64,000 nt of DNA from WLND01 sp040398845. GTDB taxonomy: Bacteria; Actinomycetota; Actinomycetes; S36-B12. Position 1 is the first letter of the stretch. Every line of letters starts with the position of its first letter. Under the pieces are notes generated by a model, which saw only the letters and a list, made by a program, of their open reading frames with translations, searched no databases and was not told the origin of the DNA. The stretch spans positions 1-64,000 of the forward strand of contig JBBATH010000005.1 of NCBI GenBank assembly GCA_040398845.1, read 5' to 3'. Positions 8,378 to 16,197 of this stretch are shown one piece after another. A program made the translations under genes and the position numbers.

Positions 8378-8775
8378 GACCACCGCCGATCAGTTGGAAA
8401 AGCGACGGGATGTTGACGAACGCCAGTACGAAACCAGCGATCCCGAGGCCCAGACCCAGCCGCCCGCGACGGCCCCAAGTATCCCGATAATGCCCAGGAT
8501 GAGTGCCTCAGCACCAAGACATTCTTCATTTGAATCCCCCGATTCTGAGACTCGCAGTCTGTCACGGCACGGCTGAGCAGTCAGCCAAACTGAAGACTGG
8601 TGTGCTGCAGGCCCCACGCGGACCTGATATGGCCAAGGCATATTCACCCTTGGCACGGCCGTTTCTGCATCACATGCGCCTGGCCTAGCGAGACATCGAC
8701 CTTTCGAGGTCCTCCGAGGCGATCCGAGTTGCGGCGTGCGATGCGCACCTAGTTGAGGAACCCGACTTCACTCGA
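8378..8775. other. Intergenic stretch with a possible frameshifted membrane hairpin gene
   Basis: I see no intact gene here. On the minus strand, 8506-8460 encodes ALILGIIGILGAVAGG. After a +1 or -1 shift near 8460, the next frame gives GLGLGIAGFVLAFVNIPSLF down to about 8390. Together they look like a two-helix small membrane protein broken by a frameshift, located directly upstream of the lipoprotein gene. The remainder, up to the toxin-antitoxin promoter, holds nothing I can support. Confidence 0.25.
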
Positions 8776-8806
8776 ATGTTGAAAGCATTCTCCGAGGACA
8801 CCGGGG

Positions 8807-8835
8807 TTGAACCTTCTGAACGTATTCTGAATACT
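8807..8835 (+). promoter_or_regulatory. Leaderless promoter with palindromic operator for the TA operon
   Basis: TTGAAC (8807-8812), a 17-bp spacer and AATACT (8830-8835) make a plausible -35/-10 pair. Transcription would then start at about the GTG at 8842, giving a leaderless mRNA. A perfect 6+1+6 palindrome, GTATTCTGAATAC (8822-8834), overlaps the -10 box, which suits autorepression by the antitoxin. Confidence 0.5.
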
Positions 8836-8841
8836 GGCATC

Positions 8842-9309
8842 GTGAGCACCGACATCGTCCACCGCAGCGTCCAGTCTTCTGAGCTGTCCCGGAATCCTGC
8901 TGCCGTCTTCGCTGCCGCCGAGGAAGGGCCGATCGTTATCACCCGTCGCGACGGTGAGGATTTCGTGCTCTCGCTAGCCAGTGCCGTGGCACAGGAACGT
9001 CGGGCGGTCCAGATTGCGGCAGACCTCATGTGGGCATCCCTTGACACCTGCGGAGCTCCGCTTGCGGAGCGATTACGGCAGTCATTTCCGTGGATCGAGT
9101 TCTTGTCTCCAGAGGCGCGCGATCAGTTCGCCGAGGAGATCATCTCCGTGACGAGAGCGTGCGCTGCGATCGCTGAGTTCACTCGTGTACTCGTGGTCTT
9201 CGCTGCGTGGCGGTCGTCGGCCGAGACGATCACACGTGGGTACATTCCCGACGGTGACCTGCACTGGATGGCAGCCCCGGTCGATGTTCCCGACCCACGC
9301 CTGAAGTGA
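8842..9309 (+). CDS. Type II antitoxin (Phd/YefM-like N-terminus)
   Basis: A 155-aa protein starting at GTG 8842. The first 55 residues (STDIVHRSVQSSELSRNPAA, VFAAAEEGPIVITRRDGEDF) match the Phd/YefM fold, which binds operator DNA and neutralises a toxin. The remaining 100 residues are helical and probably wrap the toxin. It overlaps the next gene by four bases (GTGA), as is usual for antitoxin-toxin pairs. A longer frame from ATG 8776 is disfavoured because it would run through the promoter and palindrome and its extra residues look non-coding. Confidence 0.8.
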   Translation: MSTDIVHRSVQSSELSRNPAAVFAAAEEGPIVITRRDGEDFVLSLASAVAQERRAVQIAADLMWASLDTCGAPLAERLRQSFPWIEFLSPEARDQFAEEIISVTRACAAIAEFTRVLVVFAAWRSSAETITRGYIPDGDLHWMAAPVDVPDPRLK

Positions 9310-9656
9310 GCAAACGCGCGGAAGGGGTGAACCGTCCGCTCAAGAAGTCGGAGTACGAGATCCGATTCGCCACCCGGGAGGCCCAGAAGGGCTGGACGGA
9401 CTTGCTAGCGACGACCCGCGGCGCGATGGTTGACGCATGGGACCACTTCACCACCAACCCCATGCTCCAGACAGAGCGAAATCATCCGATGCGCGCCGAG
9501 TTGGAGTTCGTTGTCCGTGACGGCATTTGCTTTGCCCGCTGGCAGCACGAGCTGCCCGGTGGCGCCCGAATTTGGCTCTTCATCGACGGCCAGGTCGTGT
9601 GGCTCGTCGACGTTCGCACGCGTCACCCAAGCCACACCAAGCGACGCCATGGATGA
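9306..9656 (+). CDS. RelE/ParE-like toxin of the TA pair
   Basis: A 116-aa basic protein starting at GTG 9306, inside the antitoxin stop. It has the layout of RelE/ParE-fold toxins: an N-terminal helix pair (SEYEIRFATREAQKGWTDLL), then beta strands (AELEFVVRDGICFARWQHEL, GARIWLFIDGQVVWLVDVRT) and a basic C-terminal end (HPSHTKRRHG). The likely role is ribosome-dependent mRNA cleavage or a related block on growth. The final basic residues are candidates for RNA contact. The operon ends in a hairpin at 9687-9704. Confidence 0.75.
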   Translation: MSKRAEGVNRPLKKSEYEIRFATREAQKGWTDLLATTRGAMVDAWDHFTTNPMLQTERNHPMRAELEFVVRDGICFARWQHELPGGARIWLFIDGQVVWLVDVRTRHPSHTKRRHG

Positions 9657-9686
9657 TGGCAGTTTGCGTCTCCACCAACGGTGGGT

Positions 9687-9704
9687 TCTCGCGACGGCGC
9701 GAGA
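9687..9704 (+). terminator. Intrinsic terminator after the TA operon
   Basis: A perfect 7-bp stem, TCTCGCG / CGCGAGA, with a 4-nt loop, followed by TTTCACTTTCT. It lies 30 nt after the toxin stop and just before the convergent acyl-CoA dehydrogenase gene. Confidence 0.6.
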
Positions 9705-9719
9705 TTTCACTTTCTCGCT

Positions 9720-10883
9720 TTAGCCGAGCAGGTGTCGTGCCATGACGATGCGCTGCACCTGGTTCGTTCCTTCATAGATCTGGGTGATCTTCGCATCGCG
9801 CATCATGCGCTCGACCGGGAAGTCCTTGGTGTAGCCATAGCCGCCGAGGAGTTGCACGGCATCGGTGGTGACGCGCATGGCGACGTCGGACGCGTAGCAC
9901 TTGGCCGCCGCGCCGAAGAAGGCGAGATCGGCGTCATTTCGCTCTGACTTCGCTGCTGCGACATACATGAGCTGACGTGCGGCCTCGAGCTCCATGGCCA
10001 TGTCGGCGAGCATGAACTGGATCCCCTGGAAGTCGGCGATTCGCTTGCCGAATTGCTGCCGCTCCTTCACGTAGCCGAGCGAGAAGTCGAGGGCGCCCTG
10101 GGCGATGCCGACGGCCTGGGCGCCGATCGTGATGCGTGTGTGGTCGAGGGTTCGCAGTGCCAGCTTGAGCCCGGCGCCGGGCTCGCCGATCATGCGATCG
10201 CCCGGGATGCGGGCTCCGTCGAAGCGAAGTTCGCGGGTCGGTGATCCCTTGATGCCCATCTTGCGCTCGGGCTCTCCGAAGGTGAAGCCGGGGTCGGATT
10301 TCTCGACGACGAAAGCGCTCACATTGCTGCCGCGCTTACCGTCGGGGTCGGTGACGGCAAGGACCGTGTAGTACTCGGCAATGCCGGCGTTGCTAATCCA
10401 CGACTTCTGTCCCGACAGAATCCAATCGTCGCCATCGCGGGTTGCCCGGCATCGCATGGACGCAGTGTCAGATCCTGCTTCTCGCTCGGAGAGCGCATAG
10501 GCGAACATGAATTCTCCGCTCGCAATCCGCGGAAGGTACTTCGACTTGATCTCCTCTGACGCCGCCAGCATCACCGGCATCGTGCCGAGTTTGTTCACCG
10601 CCGGGATGAGCGAGGACGATGCGCAGGCTCGGGCGACCTCTTCGATGACGATGCAGGTCGCGAGCGCATCAGCCCCGGCGCCCCCGTACGCCTCCGGAAT
10701 ATGCGGGGCATGGAAGCCGGATGCGCGCAGGGCGTCATAGGCCGCTTGCGGGAACGAGCTCGTCTCGTCGACCTCGGCCGCATGGGGCGCGATGAGGTCT
10801 GTTGAGATCTCCCGGATCGCATCGCGGATGGCGAGGTGATCCTCGGAGAGCTGGTAGCGGTCGAAGTCTCCCCCTGTGCCCAC
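9720..10883 (-). CDS. Acyl-CoA dehydrogenase, short/medium-chain type
   Basis: A 387-aa FAD enzyme of standard length. It oxidises an acyl-CoA to the 2-enoyl-CoA with electron transfer to ETF. Visible motifs are YALSEREAGSD (substrate/FAD loop), the QKSWISNAG strand, ERQQFGKRIADFQGIQFMLA, and QLLGGYGYTKDFPVERMMRD followed by ITQIYEGTNQVQRIV, in which the Glu of YEGT is the catalytic base. It starts at GTG 10883, three bases after the thiolase stop, so the two genes form an operon. Resemblance to FadE25-like proteins and linkage to icmF suggest branched short-chain acyl-CoA (isobutyryl or 2-methylbutyryl) as substrate; this is inference. Confidence 0.9.
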   Translation of the reverse strand: MGTGGDFDRYQLSEDHLAIRDAIREISTDLIAPHAAEVDETSSFPQAAYDALRASGFHAPHIPEAYGGAGADALATCIVIEEVARACASSSLIPAVNKLGTMPVMLAASEEIKSKYLPRIASGEFMFAYALSEREAGSDTASMRCRATRDGDDWILSGQKSWISNAGIAEYYTVLAVTDPDGKRGSNVSAFVVEKSDPGFTFGEPERKMGIKGSPTRELRFDGARIPGDRMIGEPGAGLKLALRTLDHTRITIGAQAVGIAQGALDFSLGYVKERQQFGKRIADFQGIQFMLADMAMELEAARQLMYVAAAKSERNDADLAFFGAAAKCYASDVAMRVTTDAVQLLGGYGYTKDFPVERMMRDAKITQIYEGTNQVQRIVMARHLLG

Positions 10884-10886
10884 GCG

Positions 10887-12086
10887 TCAGGCCTTCGCGG
10901 GAACACGGATGATGAGGGCGTCGCCCTGACCTCCGCCACCACAAAGTGCCGCCGCACCGACTCCTCCACCGCGACGCCGCAATTCAAGGGCGAGTGCGAG
11001 GACGATTCGGGCACCACTCATGCCGACCGGGTGACCGAGGGCGATCGCCCCACCGTTGACGTTCGTGATGTCTGGCGAGACGCCGAGCTCCGCACCCGAT
11101 GCGAGGGCTACGCCGGCGAACGCCTCATTGATCTCGAACAGGTCGATGTCTTCGATGGTGAGAGTGCCGTCGCGTCGAAGGGCGTCGCGGATGGCCCGCG
11201 CTGGCTGAACGACGAGTGACGGGTCTGGGCCAGCCACATTGCCGTAGGCGCCAACCTCGGCGAGCCAGGTCAGCCCCAACTCCTCGGCGCGAGCCCGGCT
11301 CATCATGACAACAGCCGCACCACCATCTGAGAGCTGCGATGCGTTGCCCGCGGTGATGGTCGCTGCGGCCTCGGCCCCCGGGGTTGCGAATGCTGCGCGC
11401 AGTTTGCCGAGGCTCTCGATGGTCGTGCTGGCACGAACACCCTCATCGGCGGCGAGCACGACCTCGCCCTTCGCGTTCACAACCTCGACGATCTCCTCGT
11501 CGAAGCGGCCCTCTGCTGCAGCCTTCGCCGCGCGGGCATGGGATGCGTTCGCGAACTCGTCCTGCGCCTCTCGGGTGAGGCCATAGGAGGCCTGGTAGCG
11601 CTCGGTCGCCGCTCCCATCGAGATGCCGTCGAAGGCACAGGTGAGGGCGTCCTGATCCAAGGAATCGACCATTCGGGCGGCGCCGTACTTCGTGCCCTTA
11701 CGCGAGCCGAGCAGCATGTGGGGCGCATTTGTCATCGACTCGAAGCCACCGGCGACGATGATCTCGTGCTCGCACAGCCTGATGAGCTGATCAGCGTGGG
11801 CGATCGCACTGAGCCCGGAAAGGCAGAGTTTGTTGAGCGTGATCGCCGGGACCTCGAAGCCAATGCCCCCTGCGATCGCCGCTTGACGGGCCGGATTCGG
11901 GCCGACCCCGGCCTGCACGACATTCCCCATGATCACCGCGTCGACATCGGACGGCGCGACGCCAGCGCGGCTGAGCGCCTCGCGAATCGCGATCCCGCCG
12001 AGATTCGAGGCGCTGAGCCCAGCGAGGCTTCCGAGCAGTCGGCCGATCGGCGTGCGGGCTCCGGCGATGATGACTGAGGTGGTCAC
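10887..12086 (-). CDS. Thiolase (acetyl-CoA acetyltransferase family)
   Basis: A 399-aa thiolase with all three catalytic signatures: the nucleophilic Cys in LNKLCLSGLSA (near residue 88), the His of ALGHPVGMSGARI, and the acid/base Cys of AALCGGGGQGDALI. The start is set at GTG 12086, seven bases after a TTGGAG ribosome site; a frame extended four codons would need a TTG. It either condenses two acetyl-CoA or cleaves 3-ketoacyl-CoA. Its placement between icmF and an acyl-CoA dehydrogenase supports a role in the final steps of beta-oxidation. Confidence 0.92.
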   Translation of the reverse strand: MTTSVIIAGARTPIGRLLGSLAGLSASNLGGIAIREALSRAGVAPSDVDAVIMGNVVQAGVGPNPARQAAIAGGIGFEVPAITLNKLCLSGLSAIAHADQLIRLCEHEIIVAGGFESMTNAPHMLLGSRKGTKYGAARMVDSLDQDALTCAFDGISMGAATERYQASYGLTREAQDEFANASHARAAKAAAEGRFDEEIVEVVNAKGEVVLAADEGVRASTTIESLGKLRAAFATPGAEAAATITAGNASQLSDGGAAVVMMSRARAEELGLTWLAEVGAYGNVAGPDPSLVVQPARAIRDALRRDGTLTIEDIDLFEINEAFAGVALASGAELGVSPDITNVNGGAIALGHPVGMSGARIVLALALELRRRGGGVGAAALCGGGGQGDALIIRVPAKA

Positions 12087-12179
12087 GTCGTGCTCCAATC
12101 AGATGGGGAATTACTCTTTCCGGGAGTTCAGCGTTCTGAGTGCATGAATTAAGGCTCGAGACTACCGCTCGGGGCGACG

Positions 12180-15100
12180 TCATACATTCCTGCGGTACTG
12201 CCCGCCGACCTCAAAGAATGCCTCGCTGATCTGCCCGAGTGAGCAGCAGCGGACCGCATCCATGAGTGCCTCGAAGACGTTGCCCCCTGACGTGGCGGCC
12301 GCCTTGAGTCGTTCGAGAGCCAGCGGCGCCTCGTCGCGGTGCCTCGCCTGGAATTCGGCGAGTCGTCGGAGCTGCGAGTCCTTCTCCTCCTGCGTTCCGC
12401 GCGCGAGCTCAACGGTCGCAGGAGTGTCGCTCCCCTCCGCCGGCAGAAAGGTGTTCACGCCGATGATCGGCAGCGTGCCATCGTGCTTGCGGTGCTCGTA
12501 GAGCATCGACTCGTCCTGGATGCGTCCGCGCTGGTAGCCCGTCTCCATGGCGCCGAGCACCCCGCCGCGGTCGGCGATGCGCTCGAACTCGACGAGCACG
12601 GCCTCCTCGAGAAGATCGGTGAGCTCATCGACGACATACGAGCCCTGGAGCGGATTCTCATTCGACGAGAGCCCCCACTCCTTGTCGATGATCATCTGGA
12701 TGGCGAGCGCCCGCCGCACCGATTGGGCCGATGGCGTCGTGACTGCCTCGTCATAGGCGTTGGTATGAAGTGAGTTTGCGTTGTCGTACAGGGCGCACAG
12801 AGCCTGGAGGGTCGTGCGGATGTCATTGAAGTCCATCTCCTGCGCGTGCAGGGAACGGCCCGAAGTCTGGATGTGGTATTTCATCTTTTGGGCCCGCTCA
12901 TCGGCGCCGTACTTGTCGCGCATGGCGATCGCCCACAGTCGGCGCGCCACCCGGCCGAGCACCGTGTATTCGGCGTCCATGCCGTTGGAGAAGAAGAAGG
13001 AGAGGTTCGGCGCGAAGTCATCGATCTTCATGCCGCGCGCGAGATAGGCCTCGACGTAGGTGAACCCGTTCGCGAGCGTGAACGCCAATTGGCTGATCGG
13101 GTTCGCACCCGCCTCGGCGATGTGGTACCCGCTGATCGAGACGGAGTAGAAGTTGCGGATCGAGTGTTCGATGAACCATTCCTGGATATCCGCCATACAT
13201 CGCAGGGCAAACTCGGTCGAGAAGATGCAGGTGTTCTGCCCCTGGTCCTCCTTGAGGATGTCGGCCTGAACAGTGCCGCGCACGGTGGCGAGGCCGCGAG
13301 CGCGGATCTCGTCCGCCTCCGCAGCGTCAGGTTCGCGGCCCTCGTCCGCCCGGAACGCAGCAAGTTGCTGGTCGATCACCGTGTTGAGGAACATCGCGAG
13401 GATTGCCGGGGCCGGACCGTTGATCGTCATCGAAACCGAGGTCGAAGGCGAGCACAGGTCGAAGCCGGCGAAGAGATCGTGCATGTCATCGACCGTGGCG
13501 ATCGAGACGCCCGAGGTGCCGACCTTGCCGAAGATATCCGGCTGCGGCGAGGGGTCGCGTCCGTAGAGGGTGACGGAGTCGAAGGCCGTTGATAGGCGGG
13601 TTGCGGGCTGCCCCTCGCTCAGCAGGTGGAACCTGCGGTTCGTGCGGGCGGCATCGCCCTCCCCCGCGAACATTCGGGCGGGTGCCTCCCCCGTCCGCTT
13701 GAACGGAAAGACCCCGGCGGTGAAGGGGAAGTAGCCCGGAAGGTTTTCGGCGCGGATGAACCGCACGAGCGCCCCTGCCTCATCGTCGCGAGGCAGTGCG
13801 ACGCGCGGCACGTGAGTACCCGAGAGCGTGGTGTGGGTGAGCGGGGTACGGATTTCGTTGCCCCGGACCACGTACACCTGCTCGTCGCCGACATAGGAAT
13901 CGCGAAGGGATGGCCAGGCCTCGAGTTGGGCGACGACGCCGGTCGACAGTTCGCGGACGGTGGTCGCAATGAGTTGCGAGACGGCATCGACCGCGGATGT
14001 CTCATCCGAGGATGAGAGGAGCTCCCGGGTTGCCTCAAGCTGCTGAAGCCTGCGGGCAAGCGCGGCATCGCGCTCGGTGGCCGCGTGGTAGGCGCGGACG
14101 GTCTCGGCGATCTCGGCCAGATACCGCTCGCGACCGCGCGGCAGGATTCCGACGAGTCCGGTGGAGGTGCGCCCATCGACGACGGGCAGCACGCCCTCGA
14201 AATCGCCGAGACCCTTGCCGATGAGCAGGCCCTTCAGGTATTGGTACAGGGCCGAGACACCGTCGTCGTCGAAGCGGGCAGCACTCGTTCCGAAGACCGG
14301 CATCTCCTCCCAGGGGGTGCCGAATGCGCCGCGGTTGCGCACGATCTGCCTCGCAACATCGCGCCGGGCATCCTCGGCCCCACGGCGCTCGTACTTGTTC
14401 ACGGCGATGACATCGGCGAAGTCGAGCATGTCGATTTTCTCGAGCTGCGAGGGAGCACCGAACTCCGGAGTCATGACATAGAGCGAGATGTCGACGTGGG
14501 GGACGATCGCCGCATCGCCCTGGCCGATGCCCGGGGTCTCGACGATGACGACATCGAAGCCGGCCGCCTTGCATGCGGCGATCACGTCATCGAGTGCCTC
14601 CGGCACCTGATGGCCTGAGTCGCGGGTGGCGAGCGACCTGAAGAACACAACATCGGGGTCAATGGTGTTCATGCGGATGCGGTCACCAAGGAGTGCGCCC
14701 CCACCGCGGCGGCGGGTCGGGTCAATTGCGAGCACAGCGATGCGCAGCTTGTCCTGGCTGTCGCGGCGCAGACGGCGAACGAGTTCATCGGTGAGCGAGG
14801 ACTTGCCGGATCCGCCGGTGCCGGTGATGCCGAGCACCGGGGTTGTCATGCCCGACGCCGATGCGCGCACGCCCTCCGCGAGCGATGGGTTGCTGCCCTG
14901 CTCGAGGACCGTGATCGCACGCGCGAGCGCGGCCGGCGACCCTGCGCGCAGGGCCTCGAGATCAGCCCCGCCCACGGCTAGGTCGATGTCGCACTCACTC
15001 ACGAGCTGGTTGATCATCCCGGGCAGACCAAGCCGCTGGCCGTCCTGGGGACTGAAGATATGGACACCGCGTGAGCCGAGTTCGGCGATCTCCTCCGGAA

Positions 15101-15416
15101 CAATGACCCCGCCACCGCCGCCGTAGACCTTCACATGGCCGGCGCCTCGTTCGGCAAGTCGCTCGACAAGGTAGGTGAAGTACTCGACGTGTCCGCCCTG
15201 ATACGACGAGATCGCAACACCCTGAACATCCTCCTGCAGCGCTGCCGTCACGACCTCTTCAACACTGCGGTCGTGCCCGAGGTGCACGACCTCGACACCC
15301 TGGGACTGCAGGAGCCTGCGCATAATGTTGATGGCGGCATCGTGCCCATCAAAGATGCTCGCGGCCGTGACAAACCGAACCGGGTTTTGCGGGTCGTGTA
15401 ACGGTGGCGTTGGCAT
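12180..15416 (-). CDS. icmF: Fused isobutyryl-CoA mutase IcmF
   Basis: A 1078-aa coenzyme-B12 enzyme that interconverts isobutyryl-CoA and n-butyryl-CoA. Domain order is as in IcmF: a B12-binding domain (ASIFDGHDAA, the DxH base-off ligand), a MeaB-like G-protein chaperone with Walker A GTGGSGKSS near residue 205, then the mutase barrel. The specificity residues read Phe in ARMFAGEG (583) and Gln in DQGQNTCIF (727). Their 144-residue spacing equals that of F598/Q742 in Geobacillus IcmF. Methylmalonyl-CoA mutase has Tyr/Arg and pivalyl-CoA mutase Leu/His, so the isobutyryl assignment is well supported. ATG 15416 has a GGGAG site; an upstream GTG is less likely. Confidence 0.95.
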   Translation of the reverse strand: MPTPPLHDPQNPVRFVTAASIFDGHDAAINIMRRLLQSQGVEVVHLGHDRSVEEVVTAALQEDVQGVAISSYQGGHVEYFTYLVERLAERGAGHVKVYGGGGGVIVPEEIAELGSRGVHIFSPQDGQRLGLPGMINQLVSECDIDLAVGGADLEALRAGSPAALARAITVLEQGSNPSLAEGVRASASGMTTPVLGITGTGGSGKSSLTDELVRRLRRDSQDKLRIAVLAIDPTRRRGGGALLGDRIRMNTIDPDVVFFRSLATRDSGHQVPEALDDVIAACKAAGFDVVIVETPGIGQGDAAIVPHVDISLYVMTPEFGAPSQLEKIDMLDFADVIAVNKYERRGAEDARRDVARQIVRNRGAFGTPWEEMPVFGTSAARFDDDGVSALYQYLKGLLIGKGLGDFEGVLPVVDGRTSTGLVGILPRGRERYLAEIAETVRAYHAATERDAALARRLQQLEATRELLSSSDETSAVDAVSQLIATTVRELSTGVVAQLEAWPSLRDSYVGDEQVYVVRGNEIRTPLTHTTLSGTHVPRVALPRDDEAGALVRFIRAENLPGYFPFTAGVFPFKRTGEAPARMFAGEGDAARTNRRFHLLSEGQPATRLSTAFDSVTLYGRDPSPQPDIFGKVGTSGVSIATVDDMHDLFAGFDLCSPSTSVSMTINGPAPAILAMFLNTVIDQQLAAFRADEGREPDAAEADEIRARGLATVRGTVQADILKEDQGQNTCIFSTEFALRCMADIQEWFIEHSIRNFYSVSISGYHIAEAGANPISQLAFTLANGFTYVEAYLARGMKIDDFAPNLSFFFSNGMDAEYTVLGRVARRLWAIAMRDKYGADERAQKMKYHIQTSGRSLHAQEMDFNDIRTTLQALCALYDNANSLHTNAYDEAVTTPSAQSVRRALAIQMIIDKEWGLSSNENPLQGSYVVDELTDLLEEAVLVEFERIADRGGVLGAMETGYQRGRIQDESMLYEHRKHDGTLPIIGVNTFLPAEGSDTPATVELARGTQEEKDSQLRRLAEFQARHRDEAPLALERLKAAATSGGNVFEALMDAVRCCSLGQISEAFFEVGGQYRRNV

Positions 15417-15452
15417 TCGTGAACTCCCGGGCCGGTGCACGTCATTGAAGAG

Positions 15453-15470
15453 TACTAGGACGTCCCACTA
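15453..15470. promoter_or_regulatory. Near-palindromic operator candidate upstream of icmF
   Basis: TACTAGGACGTCCCACTA is an imperfect 18-bp palindrome (7 of 9 pairs) with a perfect GGACGTCC core, 37 bp upstream of the icmF ATG. The size and symmetry suit a TetR-family repressor. No binding protein is identified. Confidence 0.35.
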
Positions 15471-15625
15471 AAGCACATCAGCGTTACGTGTGTGCGTTCA
15501 CCCCTCAATTCCCCCCGATTTTCCGACAAATCCATGAGTTCAACGAGTTCCTCTCAAGAAAGTTTTCCGATACCGTCACCCCGTTGGCGGAACGAAATGG
15601 CTGAACTCAGCATCGAGAGGGACCT

Positions 15626-16132
15626 ATGACCGAAGCAGGCGCTACCCATCACGAAGACTTCGGCTACAGCTCTTCGATGTACCACGTTGGCTACCTCGTT
15701 ACCGATATCGCGGCGACGATGGCAGATCTCGGAGCCAGCCTGGGCCTCACCTGGACCGAGGTGGTCGTGCGCGATGACCAGCGCATGTGGACGCCAAAGG
15801 ACGGTGCCACGACGGTTCCGCTCACCTTCGCCTACTCGCAGCAGGGACCCCAGTACGTCGAACTGCTCCAAGGCTCCCCCGGTTCGATCTGGGACGCCGC
15901 AGGTTCCCCCGGGCTCCACCATGCCGGGGTCTGGGCCGATGTGCCAGCTCTCACCAACTCCCTGCTCGCGAAGGGCTGGACCCTTGAGTGCAGTCAGCTC
16001 TCCCCCGACGAGGGCTACGGGTCGTTCACCTACGTGCGTTCCCCGACCGGGTTCCTTCTCGAGCCCGTCGACTACCGAAGCCGACCCCGCATCGAGCGCT
16101 GGTTCGCCGGCGAGCCACTCCAATCGTCCTGA
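15626..16132 (+). CDS. VOC-superfamily (glyoxalase-like) protein
   Basis: A 168-aa protein with two vicinal-oxygen-chelate half-repeats. Half 1 begins SSMYHVGYLVTDIAATMADL and runs to YVELLQG. Half 2 begins PGLHHAGVWADVPALTNSLL and ends GFLLEPVDY. Metal-ligand candidates are the two His in MYHVG and LHHAG and the Glu in YVELL and LLEPV, as in methylmalonyl-CoA epimerase and related isomerases or lyases. It is the first gene of an operon with the phosphohistidine protein (66 nt downstream), an SDR and a SnoaL-like protein. The reaction is unknown; an isomerase, epimerase or ring-cleavage role are all compatible. Confidence 0.75.
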   Translation: MTEAGATHHEDFGYSSSMYHVGYLVTDIAATMADLGASLGLTWTEVVVRDDQRMWTPKDGATTVPLTFAYSQQGPQYVELLQGSPGSIWDAAGSPGLHHAGVWADVPALTNSLLAKGWTLECSQLSPDEGYGSFTYVRSPTGFLLEPVDYRSRPRIERWFAGEPLQSS

Positions 16133-16197
16133 ACTTGAACGAACCATCCGCGAGAACCAACCCAAACCCAGCCGCGCACGACAACCCGGAGCAGCAC

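Noticed and set aside
9720..15416. Ethylmalonyl-CoA pathway
   Set aside because: The mutase specificity residues indicate isobutyryl-CoA, and no crotonyl-CoA carboxylase/reductase is present.
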